Assembly (NCBI GenBank): GCA_037389465.1
Contig: JAZARR010000171.1
Coordinates: 3,472,001 to 3,536,000 of the forward strand
DNA: 64,000 bases
DNA from: Baylisascaris procyonis
Taxonomy: Eukaryota > Nematoda > Chromadorea > Rhabditida > Ascarididae
Direction of reading: 5' to 3'
Shown here: positions 1-13,700 of the stretch, piece by piece
How the letters are laid out: each line of letters opens with the position of its first letter
Position numbering within the stretch: position 1 is the stretch's first letter
Made by a program: the position numbers and the translations under genes
Notes under the pieces: generated by a model
The model's input: the letters and a program-made list of their open reading frames with translations, nothing else
The model's database searches: none
Told to the model about the DNA's origin: nothing

Positions 1-197
1 CAACGGAGGAAATTTTTTTTCTCCCGAAGAATTCCCTTCCCGTTAGGCAATTGAGGTCATAACCGAATCCGCGTATGGAAGAGGAAGAGGAGAGGACGGG
101 TAGAGTGAAATCTTCTGCGTCTTATTGTTACAAGATCAAGCAACTGATTCTTGCTAATTCTGGTTAAACTTTGGAACATTGCAGTACGCACACACAT

Positions 198-311
<114 letters not shown>

Positions 312-423
312 GCACCTATAAATCAATATACGCTCTCGGAGATGACTTCATCGCTAAGTGTTTCAAAGATTACGCGAAACGATATCGGATTAAACAATTA
401 AAAAATGCGATTTTATGACTTAC

Positions 424-2722
424 TTTCATCATCCATCCCCTCTTTCATAGGAATATTAACCGCATAATAACGTCCTGAATCCTGACCAATATCGTACATA
501 TCGCCGGTACCCGGGAAGAAATAATTACCGTATTTATGGAATGAAACTGTCATAACACGATCCGTCAAGTAGAATGCCTCCTAGAAAAAAACAATCATTT
601 CGACTTATTCAATGAAGAAATAAAAGAAATACAAAAAAAAAATGCACGTTAGAATGATTTTACAGTGGTAATGAATCAAAACAACTGAAGAAGATAAACC
701 ATTTTGGATAAAGCAACTTCTCCTTAATTTTGCATATTTTAATCGGCACTAAAAATTATTCAACATTTCAACTGATGTTCGGATTAACCAAATAAATTAG
801 AAATAAATTAAATAAGTTGGAATAATTAAACCTCATAGAAGAAAAATTTACACCCTTAGATAAAAAATTTTTCGTGCCAATGATAAACGAAAAAAAACGA
901 AGAATTTTTTTACACCTTGATGATAATATAAAGGTAGATGGAGGTAAACAATAACCTGTACTCCATCACCGTGATGTATATCGATATCGATATAAAGTAC
1001 ACGTGGATGATATTTAAGTAATTCTAAAATACCAATGACAATATCGTTCACATAACAAAAGCCAGATGCCTCACGCTTCTTTGCATGATGAAGACCACCA
1101 CTCCAATTGATCGCTATGTCACTTAATCCATGATTCAAACGTGCTACACCTATAACACATCTATGAAGTCATAATAGCGATTGAATAGATCATTGCTTAT
1201 GATCGTTAAAACGATGCGTCAGGTGGTCGAATCCCCTTCCTCTCCTATGACCTCAACACAACGCCCCCATAGAAAGCCGTTGCGAATAGCAATGGTTTCC
1301 GGTTCTTAACATCAACAATACTAAGCATAGAATTTAACAAATCAATCAATAAATTTAACTTATGCAAATCTCATCGCCACTTAAAAACTGGACAAAGACC
1401 TTTTCATTTCGTTCTCTCCTAACGCATCTGTGATATGAATCCAAGTTAATTTCCAGTTCATTTGCATATTTGCCTTCCGGTCTCAAGCGTACATCAATGA
1501 CCGATTGGTCAGATTCGTCTATAACAGATGTGCCTTATCAACCTCACTTCAACGTTTATGATATTCGTAAAGTGGTCTCTTACCGAACAATTCTAAATGA
1601 TACAACAAACCATCAAAGGGAAAATAATACCCTTTCATTCCATTAAAACTTAAAATATATAAAACTACATCAGCAAAAGAATATAATTAATAAGAACTTG
1701 AAAGCATTTAAAATTAATTCAATAAAACAATATTTACCACTAAGCGATGCTCCTGTTGATATGGAACAAAATTCAAAGATTCCATCAAATACAGGACAAT
1801 CTTCACCGATATTGAATTGTGCAAATAAATGCTCATATTGATCGGCAGTCTTTGGTGATACTCTTTGAAGAAAATCGATATAATCCCTGCAACACAACCG
1901 ATCGCTGAATCGTTTCAACTTAAATAATATTACAATCCATTCCCACCCTATCCGTCCCCTTCTCAACTTACCGATCCCTCCTGATCAATTTCATTACTTT
2001 CAGGGCAAGTGAATGACTACACCTTCTTATTCCCTTAATCTCGACGTTTCACATTCAGTAAATTTCATCTTAAAACGTAAATAATAAAGCTGTACAGAAG
2101 CTATAAGACTATCCTCGATTTCGTAAACAAGTCATTAACAAAATATATAAATTTATTTATTTGTTTATTTACTTATGCTTATTTATTTATTTATCTATTT
2201 ATTTACTTAGCTATCTGTGATCTAGAAAGAACGCAAGCCAAATAAATATCGCGTGAAGCCGTAAGCCAATCCGCAAAAACATGAGCAAAACTATTCTGTT
2301 TGATTATAGGTTACTATCAAATGTTCGAGGATTTTATTGTTGTGCTTTCAACACTTTGTTGGCTTCCTTCCGATGCATTTCAACGGAAAAAAACGACAAG
2401 TAATTCAGGTAGATTATCACTACCATGGAAACATTCAATTCTATTCATCATCCAGTTTAACTCCATCCCTCTCCACCCAGTCTCCCAATTAAATCCATCC
2501 CCCTCCCATAATTCGTTAGACTCACTTCGAATGAAATCGTTCCATTTCAATAGCGGATGCCTTCGGTGGTTTCAATACAAGCATTTCGTTATGAAGGCCA
2601 TAATTAACGACAAGGCTATGAATGGCAGCCAATCGTTGTGGTTTCATTGGATGTTTCGGTCCATAGTGAAAGCTTCCCACATCGGGATGATAATAATAGC
2701 ACACTCGACGTTTTGATGTCAT
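424..2722 (-). CDS. HDAC3: Class I histone deacetylase, HDAC3-like (5' part; continues beyond the left edge)
   Basis: Zinc-dependent lysine deacetylase of nuclear co-repressor complexes. Four coding exons are visible: 2722-2526, 1886-1738, 1149-956 and 580-424. All have GT-AG borders and phases that join without a break, giving about 232 codons. The start is the ATG at 2722 ([16 protein letters not shown]), which matches the family's N-terminus in position. Signature segments are [25 protein letters not shown] with the active-site pair H136/H137, and [11 protein letters not shown] with zinc ligands D172 and H174; [20 protein letters not shown] and FFPGTGD follow. The wording [11 protein letters not shown] with [11 protein letters not shown] fits HDAC3 rather than HDAC1/2. 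The last visible exon ends in phase 1 at a GTAAGT donor. The rest of the domain, including the third zinc aspartate and the catalytic tyrosine, is not found in bases 1-423 and must lie outside the window. A long (AT)n tract sits in the last visible intron. Confidence 0.93.
2147..2212. repeat. (TTTA)n imperfect microsatellite
   Basis: Imperfect tandem TTTA units in intron 1 of the HDAC3-like gene. Confidence 0.8.
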
Positions 2723-4792
2723 TCCACGCAAACGAACACAATTCGTCGCGTTCACAGGCGATCACTTCAGCACAAACCTTTACAACGTTATGCAAATTTC
2801 TGCAAAATGGTAATATTTCAGTTGCTAGTGGATTTTAATCTCAAATTTTTGTAAAACGAAGACGAAATTTACTCCGTAATCACTACAAAAAAAAAAAAAA
2901 AAAATATTGGGAAGCAAGAAGTGAGACGGATGGTGGTCGTAATTTTATAAAAACCCAATCCTATACTGCTACTATCGATTAAAATTCTAATTTAGTTAGA
3001 TGAATCTAGACGACCTCTACTTTTAAATCAACTGAAACCGATTAGCAACGTTCATTAGCCATCTCAAACGGAAGATAAAGGCGCAAAGCGAAAACAAGCA
3101 ACGTTCATTAGCAAAAAAATCTCTACCATCATGAAAAATCTCAAGAAAATGTGATACATTGACAAGGAAAAACAACTTCATCTTTTAATAAATAAAAACA
3201 ATTGTAGAAATGTACACCTAGTGTAATTTGCATTTTTGCATTTCGCACCACCTCATTAATCATTTTCACTAGTCACTAGTAGATCAACAAATATACAAAA
3301 CAACATCTCTAAATCTTACGTGATCAAACCGCTCGTATAGATCAATAAAATATCTGTTTGTCTATTACTCGATAAATGCAGAATAAAAACCACCCATCAT
3401 CAAATGAATGCAAAATCCCTGATGCCCCCTAAATGGACATAATCCCTTTTGAATTTGATGCCTAGATTACACCCAATAAACTTAATACGACATCTGTTAT
3501 TGCGACAGCTGGCTGGCCTCTTAACAACAGCTATCTGTCCCTAATTCCATTCTTTATATTCAAAGCGTTATTACATCGCGAAATCTTAAAAACTTCATAC
3601 AACTGCCATCTTTTCTCAGCATCACTCTCCTTTCTTGACCTGTCTCACATCCATCACTTCCTGTTCTATTAGCATAAACCATCAGTGACACCATTCAGCG
3701 ACTACAAATCGCTTTTCTTCCTTCGTTGAATATTCAATAATAACTCCCTTGCTTCATTGCATGCCCATTTTACTCTTCTATTTTTGCTCCAATTTTGTAT
3801 TTTCATTGTTTTTTCTTCTATTTATTTTTTATATCCTTGTCAGTCTTTGCCCCAATCTCTTTTTTATAGACGCATTAATCTGCTTTCAGTGGGATAGATC
3901 TTAATTTCAACAATCATCATCTCAGAATTACAGACAATTTGAGCACTTATAAGAGATCACTTCAATAATTGCCCAATTTATCGACAAATCTCGCAAAGAA
4001 TATCGATAAATTTCCCGAATTAAACGGATCATTGACGAGAAATCTGCTACTTATAATAAATATGAAGTCAAAGCAAATAATACAACCGCCATTAGACGGC
4101 ATTGGAGCTAAATAGCCACCATAAACACTTCATCAGTTCGAAATGTTCAGTACAAGATATTTCATAGTCGTTTAATTGCCATTAGAAAACGACCGAACAA
4201 TAAATAAAATAAAAAATAATAATAATAAGAGACCGATTGCGATGAGAACAACGGGGGACGATACGAAGGCTATTAAAGCCAACGCATAAAAAAACCGACG
4301 CCTTTATAGCAGATGATCGAACGAACCGATCACACAGTTCAGCCCATACTGCTTATCCGTAGCGCACTATTCATGCTCAACAATTGAAATGAACAACAAT
4401 TTATGCACAGATATCAACGCTTATGATCGTAGGTTCCATTCCTACGGATCGACACCGTACGTCTACATTATAGCCTCCTCCCCATATAATAAATCCAATC
4501 CTCTTTCCCACGATTATTCCCCTCGACACAATAGCATATGCAATCCTTAACAGCTTCATTATAAATAAACCTCTAAGAACGAATACTGTAATATCATGAA
4601 GTAGAGTACGGTGCTACAAACTAACAGCAATTAAAACAAATGCAAACATTTAATAAAAAAGAATTATATGTGACATAACAAGGCGCTAAAACAACAACTT
4701 CCATAGTGCAAATGGTATGGGCGCAGTGTTCTGCGATCACTCAGGTAGATGGAGACGACGACGACGACGAATAATCGTCGTTGCTTTCTTAC

Positions 4793-4998
4793 ATCGAAAC
4801 CAAAATCAACCCAGGAAGAGCACAACGTGTATCGTGAACTGCAAGCAATTCGATTGATGTTATGTTGTGCACCAACTATAAAACGCAAATCATCCTTTTC
4901 CCACTCTGCGCTCTGAATTTCGGGAAGAGGGAAGGAAGATGGGGGATAGGAAGGATACGCGAAACCGTCGTATGCTGGATCTGGCAAAGGAAACCTAA
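4793..4998 (-). other. Unassigned exon-like segment between ARID2 and HDAC3-like genes
   Basis: A 206-nt stretch lies between a strong acceptor (TTTTTTTAG) and a consensus-like donor (GTAAGA), with one frame open throughout. It reads RFPLPDPAYDGFAYPSYPPS, then SFPLPEIQSAEWEKDDLRFI and on to WVDFGFD. It is richer in GC than its surroundings. I recognise no family. It fits neither neighbouring gene: ARID2 already ends at 6439 and the HDAC start is conserved. It could be an exon of a small unrecognised gene, or chance. Confidence 0.3.
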
Positions 4999-6290
4999 CT
5001 AAAAAAAGCTTCCCAATTAATACAAATAACAAGCAACTATAAAATTCATCGCATATGCAATTCCAATCTAAAAGCATATCTACTAAAAAAAAAACCCCTC
5101 CCCTTAAGTTGCAAGATTCGAGCAATTAGGGTACCGCATAATCAAATTCGCAGTTCGCGAAACATTTGATGTGTCTTCCAAATGGCCGAAATCGACTTCA
5201 TCATAGCAATCAATAGCAATAGTAATGAAGGACGAAACTAAACGCAATTCAATAATTTCAGACTTTCTCAACACCGCATGCAAAAAAACATTCACCTTGA
5301 TAGATATAAAGAAAGCGATAGGAAACACCACTATAATGAAATCTCAATTCATATGCACCGATAAGGAAGTGTCAAAAGAATAAAAGAAAAAATTCCAGAA
5401 CAATTATCCCAATCGAGCTAAACATTCCACATCGATATTTTCAATTCCAATGTTCATCCCGCATTAATCGACTAAAATTTATGTAAACGTAACCGAAATA
5501 ACCGCATTAACCTTGACGCTCCCACTTTCCATATTACTCGATAGATCAGTGATCAACCTCTATGAAGCGCAAAATAAGCAAGCACATGAAAGACTTCAAT
5601 AGTTCAACCTTAAACGCATAAAATTTCACTAAATTCAACCAGTGCATACCTGTGAAAATCGAATAAACCTTTACAGGGGAGGGACAAAAGACAGATGGAA
5701 ATTTCGGCTAAACTTCTGGACGATGGCAATCGACCCAATCGACATATACAGGGGCGTTCATTTCAACAATGTTATGGTATCCATTCTACTATGGTGCGTT
5801 ACAGTACCTCTGCTGCCGTAGTCAAAATGCACTCCAGATATACAAAAGTAGGCCCATGTTAGCGAATGAAGGCGATAAGATAACAGCTTTGATCCTGGAA
5901 ATTATATGAAGAAATATCTCAACTAAACAACGAAATGCATACACAGCCAACCATCTTCAATAATTTCGGTACTTGTTCCATAACAGTAAACATGACCAAT
6001 TTCCTTGTAAGGAAGAGGTAAACGACTATCGAGATCTCCACAACGATAAGAAGGAGGGAGGCAATCCTATACTTCACTACCATTTTTCGCTTTTTCCTTC
6101 TCTGACTGCTCTCAGCCACTTCTTTCTACAGAGTACTTTGATGTTTTTCGGAAGCGGTGGTCGTTAACTTCAAGCTACACTCTTATGACACAGACTTATG
6201 AACATTTTCTGAACACTTTAAGTTATTAAGGATCTGCCATATTCACCTTAAGTAGATACTCGAAAGAGAAACCCCTCTTTCGATTCGAAA

Positions 6291-6296
6291 TTTATT
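6291..6296 (-). terminator. Candidate polyadenylation signal of ARID2
   Basis: TTTATT on the plus strand reads AATAAA on the minus strand, about 143 nt past the ARID2 stop at 6439. Spacing is normal for a 3' UTR end. No transcript evidence is available. Confidence 0.45.
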
Positions 6297-6438
6297 TTAG
6301 TGATTCAAAAAGGAATCCCCTCCCCAAATCCTCCAATATAATATTCTCCAAATGCTATAACACTTGCAACAAATGCATCGGAAGGCTGTGTATGAGACAC
6401 GTCATTGGTATCATTAAATGACAAGAGAAATAAAGAGG

Positions 6439-7772
6439 TCAAGAGGATGGTTGCTGGGGATAGAGTTCTGCCAGAAGCTGTGCCAACGCTGAACTACTCT
6501 CGACACGTGACAGCGATAACCAACATAGGAGACGTTCGTGGCGACGTATCAGCCTGAAACAAGCTTACACATATGACATCTTTCCAACAATCAAACCTCC
6601 CATATCAAAGATGTAGAAACTACAGATTCCAACCTCGTCAAATTCGATGACATTTTTCGAACAGTGGAAGAATCGGAATTTAAATAGCTGCAGAATATTG
6701 CACGAATCAGAAGTCAGCTCTCGCGACCAATTATTCAGCAAACTCCATTAAAAGAGAATGAATTACGCAATTCAACAGAAAAAATTGCAGAAATCGATAG
6801 CACATGCAAAACAGCAATCTCTCTTTTGAATAGTTCTTCTTCAATAACATGCTAACGTGAAGGCATGAACATTGAACGGTGTGCAAAAATAATCAATCGC
6901 ATTGAAATTATTCATTATTCCAAAAATTCATCATGTGAGAAGTTACACAAGAGCAAGAGCAGGAAAGATGGGGGAGGAGGTGGGGAAGGGAGCGAAGAAA
7001 TGAAATTAGAGAGGGTACAATTGGAGGAAAGGAAGGCGAACACGCGGAAGCCGATAATCTTTTATGAAATCCCTGGAGCCATACTGTCGGCTATCAAAGT
7101 TCCTATAATCACCAAAAGCTTTTGCAGTGACAATCGCTGCTTATGGCTCTTTAAAGTTTCAGACGAGTCAAGACCACGACCGGCTCAAAGAATTAAAACA
7201 CTCACATATTGTAGAAAATTGTGAACAATAGCACTCGGGAATTTACAAATTCAGAAAACTCGACCACCCCTTCACGTAAAGTGAAAGAATCAAAGTAAGC
7301 AAAATCAATGAAATGGTGAAATTCAAGTTCCGAAAATTCGAACTAAAGCTGCTGCCTAGCAAATCAAGTCGTTCCTCGGACAATAAAACACCCGAAGCGC
7401 CACTGCAACGTTTTTTTGAATTGTACCGAAAGTGAAGTAACCTTCTTTGGTCTATTCTGTTTCTTTCCATGGCCCAAGCGTTACTGGCCTTTACCTTTTA
7501 TTCACCCTAACCTCAAGAAAAGTTCTCCGTGAGCAAGATTAGTAAAATACCCAATCCACCGCTTCACCTAATAATCCAAAAAAAACCTATAACATTAAGA
7601 ATCAGAAAACGTAAAGACAATATTCGAAAATAAGTTTTCTGTCACTATCAAAAAGAAAGTTGTTACGAAAGATGGCCCACCTCCGTCCGTCGTTGGAATA
7701 TCGTGCCAGATTCCTTAGTATGAGACAACTCGTTAGGCGAATACTCTTTGTTACTGGTCCTTCAGGATCATC
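6439..7772 (-). CDS. ARID2: ARID2 exons 22-23: conserved C-terminus and stop codon
   Basis: Exon 22 (7772-7681) encodes [20 protein letters not shown] followed by ARYSNDGR. Exon 23 (6553-6439) encodes [20 protein letters not shown], then [18 protein letters not shown] and a TGA at 6441-6439. Human ARID2 ends with the same helix pair (KHIRLTAALILKNIGKYS, RRLLKRHENNLSVLAIS). Finding this last exon 1.1 kb downstream with the right phase closes the reading frame exactly. Confidence 0.9.
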
Positions 7773-10700
7773 CTTAAATACATCACTCTTCAATAGCTTA
7801 TTTCACTCAGCACTTTCTCACAAAAGTTCCATCACATATCAAACAGAATTTTTTCCTACGCAATTCCGATAGACCCGTAAGGGGGCGGTGGGACTGTGAG
7901 GTGGAGGCGGAAGGGAGGGGGAATTGTGAAATGCCTCTCTTTACGCATAGATTTCAAACACGGTTCGAGAGGCACGCTGGATAAAGGCGAACACTGAGTG
8001 ACCACAAGTGCTAAACAGTTATTTACGGATGCAAACACTCTAAAATCTGAAGTCATCGGAGCACATTCTGCTGATACCACGGACCGCTAGTGACTTCCTT
8101 TGACTGAAGACAGTGAATTCAGCGCACTAATAATTTCAACCAACCCATCGCTCTTATGCATCACAAACAAAGAATTCCAAAGGAATCAACAAGAAATTAC
8201 TGGAGTTTTAAAAGCTACTATTTAACTTAATTATCAAAACACTTAAATCTTTGGGTTATCATATCAATTCAATCATGCCCTTTCTCTCGTCGCACCTCTT
8301 TATATTTCAACAAAGCTGGTACCTCTTATCTTTTTTTTAATAGCACCCACTCAACATAAGCTTATACTCAAGCAAAGAAGCTAAACATAAAACAGAGGCT
8401 AAATTACAGGTGAAGATCCTTTGATCCATATATATCAAAATAAAATATGATACATCTTCGTATTAAAGCCTTCTTAGTATGAGGCTTCCAGACTTGAAAT
8501 GCGGACTGTTATAAAGCCCCCCTTCCTTTCCCGTCTACCTCCACCTCTTACCTCAAGGATTTGACGTCAGTATGCCTGGAAAACTGATTGTAATCGGAAG
8601 CGCAACATTCTTTATTTGAAAAATTTGACAGCTTATTGATATGAGCGCATTTTTTAGCAAGCGACTTCCCTCCCCTCCCCCTTTTTAAAAACCCTTTTTA
8701 AAAAATCCGACTCCCGGAAGAGCAATGGCTTTTTTAAAATTCTGTTGACTTGCTCTTCACTCTTCCTGACCGAACGCCTAGAAATGTAAATCTTCGAGTA
8801 AATCAATCTAATCGCTTCAACCATAACTTTGTCACTTGGCCACGTAGACCGCCGTGAAAAAAACACCAAAAATCCCAAAATTAATAGTGCAGTAGATAAA
8901 CGAAATATGAAGTGAATGCGTAAATTACCGTAATATCTCTTGGCAAATAGTTGAAAGCATGACGCCGTATAGCCTCAACGGCCGCATTCTTCGAATATCC
9001 GGGATGCTGCTGTGCATCACGAGGTCTTTCTGGATTCACCGGTCCCAATGGAACACCAAGACCTGCAAGTCCACTTTTTTCTTCACAAAAATCATTCCCC
9101 CACAGGCTTCTATTCTTACAGATGCTGCCATTTCGAGGACTTTTTATGCTTTCGATGAATTCGATTAGCTCAATGCCAGATGATTCCTTGGTCGATAAAA
9201 CGTTGATATGCATAATACAACTCTCTTTGTTTTTCATTCCTTCCTTTGCTGTATGCAATCATGCAATAAAACTAGCTCAGAGTAAAAGGCGAGGCCCCCG
9301 TTATTTCGAGCTGCGCCTAGCAGCGTTCCCCGCCGTTCACTTAGTCCAGCCTCCCTTCACCTCACCAAATATCTTCCCTCTTTATACGAAAAACTTAAAG
9401 GCGTAAGCTGTTAGTTAATGCTTTATCTCGACAAGATCAGGCAACTGACATACCTTCCCGACGCCTTTTGGCAGCAGCTTGAAGTGCAGCCTCATTACAG
9501 TGATGGTCTTGTAGATGAGTAACCATCGACCATTTGGCTCGAACTGTGGAATCACAACGTGGCCAATGGCACTGAATTGACTCCTCATTCCCCACGTGCT
9601 CCATTGTGCAGTGATAAAGCATCGAAGAAGCCGCTGTAAAATACCTGAAAGCATAAAATAACTCTTTCACTACATCTACACAAAGATTCTGTGCCGCAAT
9701 TGAGAGCTGCATGTTTCATCGCGAAATTACGAGGTAATTTTATACACCATTACACCCTATTTTCCCTGAGAATATTGCGGTGTCCCTTTTGAATATGGAC
9801 ATCCACGGGTACTGAAAAACAAAGAATTCACTATACAACTTATTACACCCTACTTTCCACTTACAGATGCATCTTGGTGCATTTATAGAAAGTTTTCGAT
9901 ACCATATGCTAACGATGAAATCAATTAGGACATGCCTCCATCTGCCATGACTTGATTTCCATAGGTGACAAAACGCGAAGGCTTAAAGGTGGTGCGCTAA
10001 CAATGATCAGACGCCTATAAAGCTTAAAACTTTTTATTACTTTATCGAATGCCCAATAACAATTCTACATTCGCTAACATCAGACCCACACCTTGCAAAC
10101 TTCCTTTACGAGTACTCCAAACATACAAAAACATCTATCCCATCAAACTCCCGATCTACGCTAATTCTCATAAGTTTGCGCTGATAATACACACTGATTA
10201 ATAAATAAAAAAAGAAAAAAAATTATTCACAAACAATACACGCATCCAACAAACCTTCCGCACCCATTCCATTCGCATAGATAATCTCCTCCACAATCAG
10301 CCGATGTTGACGGGTTCCCCCTGTCTGTATGAGGATCGTTCGGCTTTGGAGTGGGGCATGCAGAAGTGCGTCTTCGTTTGACCACTGCAGGTGAGTGAAC
10401 TGCAGAAGAGGAAGACGAGCACCTTGACTCACTGTCCTCGTCACGAGTGGTACATGTGCCCGATGTGGATGCTGCCACTTCCCTTGTCCCTCCATTCTGC
10501 AACGTACCATCTGCCGCCGCCGATGTACTTGCTGTATCAGTCTGCAAACGCAAGGGCGCTTAGCTGGCAAATGAAGTAGAGGGAAAAGAAATATTGTCTA
10601 CTGAACAAGATGCAAGTCACAAATAGACAAAGCGACGGCGCATATAACTATGAGACGTGAGATGTAAATATATGATTGACGGAATCGTGCACCTCAGGAA

Positions 10701-13700
10701 AAAGACAAGCTTACCACGAAAATGCAAAAAAAGCCCAGATTTTGATTAAATTACGACCGCTGGATGGGTGAGTGAGTGAGGGGCGGGTAGGGGAGGTGAT
10801 TACAGAAGTAACAAATTTCCACCACGTAACGCCCAAAGAAGGAGCAGATAAAAATAAGCGCTTATCTTCAATATATGAGAGAACACCTAAAATTGAAAGC
10901 CTATGGATTCTAAAGACTGAAAAACTAACGAACCGCAATTTCCCCATTTTGCATCGCCATAGTTCCATTCAAAGCTCGATTATTATGCAATGCCTCTTGC
11001 GTGGCCGTCGTTTCACAACCGTTTGCTTTCACATCACCATTCATTGTCTTCTCCTCCATCATTCCGTTCAGACGACGCGCCACGGCACTCTTCAATTGGG
11101 TCTGAAACTAAACGCTTAGCGAAATATTTAAATATAAACGCACGACGTGTAGAGGATGCATTTGAGTAGCAAAACAAGCCCACAATGTTGGCCAACATAC
11201 AGACAAGCATCAACATTCCCATATGAAGTATTCAACGCCCATCAAGGTGTAGTCCACGATTCAACATATCTTGTCGGGTACTATAAAATATGAGCATCAT
11301 ATCAATTACTTTCAAATCATAAAATATGAAGTTTGCGGTGGTCGGCAAACCTTCATCCCTTCCCCTCTTTTCCCTCAAACATACTTCAAAAATAAATTGA
11401 ACCAACATTCGTTTAATAAATAACAAACATAGAAATGATCAAAGATTGTTTAACAAAAGCGGCAATGCTCATTTGTAACGACAAGAAAAGGGACGGCGTG
11501 CACTCTCTTCACAGCGTTTTAAAATAAAATGAAATGCCCATCCTACAATTCTTTGAAATTTGTGAAGGAGTTAAACAAAGTGATGGCAAACTTCTCTGTC
11601 CTGTAAAAACTGCATTCTTCATCGCAGCTTTCCTTTAATACGGCTCTCGGGATCTCTTTTCTCGTCAAATCGTTTGTGAAAGTGCCGCATTTACACGAAA
11701 ATACCCTAACTTGAAAATATTTTTTTTAATTAGCACCAGCAGCAGCAACTTTTTTGCACCCAGGTTATCGCATTATTCGAGAATAGAAGGCCGATAAAAT
11801 AAAACTCAAAAAGTATTCAAGATGTTTCACTGAATGAACCAATGTCTACGTAGAAAAATTCACAACACACCGTTTCCACGACAGTGTGCTGCCCCTTCGA
11901 TGCCACAAGTAGCGGCGCCTGTGAGGCGATAACGGCCTGAGGAGCAGCGGCTGCCTGTGGCAAAACACGACAGGTATTCTCGACACGAACGATCTTCGCC
12001 TCATGTCGACCATCATCCGGAATGAAATCGCGAGCCTCCACCGCCGCACGACATACCTCCAATTGCACCTGAATTTCATCGTCGCAACCGAATTTAACAA
12101 CTCACTTCCGCCGGCTTTTTCTCACTTCAAAATTCCGAATTCAAAATGCGACGTCAAATTTCTTGATCTTTGGGAGTAAGCTATTCATCACTACTTGGAA
12201 TGGGTCGAAAAGTTACCAGTGAATTCTTTCCTGCCGCTAAAACACTTCATTAAGCTTCTAGACTCTGACAAAAAAAACCACACAGCCAGCACAATAATAA
12301 ATTGCCTACTCTTGTGATCAAATCGTGGTGACATTCCATACGGCTAATTACACTGTACGACCGAGTGAGTGTTGAAATTACAAATTTGATGTATTATACG
12401 ACCGGAAGAATGCTGAACTCCAAGATCGCTGGTAGAGGACGTTTAAAAAACCTAATTCGCCTTCTCTCTTTTTCTAGTATGAAATTTTGACTTCCATTTA
12501 CGAAAATAACTGTTGGAATTCATAAATTGCGCATTTCAATGCGAATGTTCGCTTCTTTCTCTACTAATCATTTCGTAGAGAGCAACAATCATCCAATCAA
12601 ATAATACAGGTTGCTTCGACGTTAACAATACCAAATATGACATGGAATATTATTCGAACATAGAAAGATGGTCATTTCCACGTGAACTCTGCCGCTGTGA
12701 GCTCAATTATTGCATGAGAAATAAGCTGAAATGATTTCGTGATAAATCACAATCATTGCGACTATCTGCGAGCACAAATAAATAAAAAAGTACAGAGGAT
12801 GCAAAAGCAAAAATATAGAATCGTTGCTGCTATTTTTGCACCCTCTCTCAAATGCTATTCAATGCGAAGAACCTCGTTACTCCTCGCCCAACAATAGAAG
12901 CTGCAAATGAAGCATCGCCATCGTAAATGAAAGCTAACAGGAAGTAAAATGTTGAAGTAAAGCTACCTTATTCGGGCCAGGAAGAAAAGCACCACTATTG
13001 GTATTATTAGACGAATCATTAGCTGAAGCACGCGAAACACTCGGCCTAGAAGCCTCTTCCGAGAGATTCGAAACTGGCGAATCCGAACCACTCGCATTCA
13101 CTTCACCGCTGCAAAACCATTTCTGAATCACCCTAGGGCTAGTTAGTATACCGTGCATGAAATTATAACTCCTCATTCATTTTTGTGAATAATTTTGTGC
13201 CACTTAAATTTTGCACTCTTCGAACGCCACTTCTTATGCGCCCAATGTGATATTAAATTTTGCAACACGTTAATGTGATTCCACACTGGATTTCTAATTC
13301 AAAAATTTAGAAGCACAGCGTTATCTATGAAATATATTTATATGAGTAACTGCCGGTTAAGGTAACCCAAAATCGCCAAGGTCCACAAGAACTCCTCTAG
13401 TTGCCTCTACGAAACGCTTAATCTTCACAAAAAAATTCAACAGCACAAGACAGAAAAGCATTAATGAAAGAAACAGTACATTCAACATCAATCAAATTCA
13501 CATTCATCTATAACTATCACCACTCAACCATACGAATAAACTTTTAAAGCATACGATTGTGCAGCGGGGCTGTTGACATGACCATTGAGAGATGCAGACT
13601 GCGTTCCATCCGAAAGCATCTTCTGAACGAGAGGATGAGCAGCCGCCATACCCGTCGAGCTGGTTGGTGTTGCAGTTGTTGGGGTTGTCGCTTAAAAAAA

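Larger units (their letters stand above)
2723..6438. other. Intergenic region between HDAC3-like and ARID2 genes
   Basis: About 3.7 kb with no recognisable gene. It holds the ARID2 3' UTR (polyadenylation signal near 6291), an A-rich run near 2887, the exon-like segment at 4998-4793, and a minus-strand open segment from an ATG at 6083. That last segment would encode a hydrophobic stretch (YRIASLLLIVVEISIVVYLF) but I could not extend it into a gene. The HDAC promoter should lie in its left part; I saw no clear TATA box. Confidence 0.5.

Noticed and set aside
1205..1240. tRNA T-arm-like sequence (GGTGGTCGAATCCCC)
   Set aside because: No box A or D arm at the right distance.
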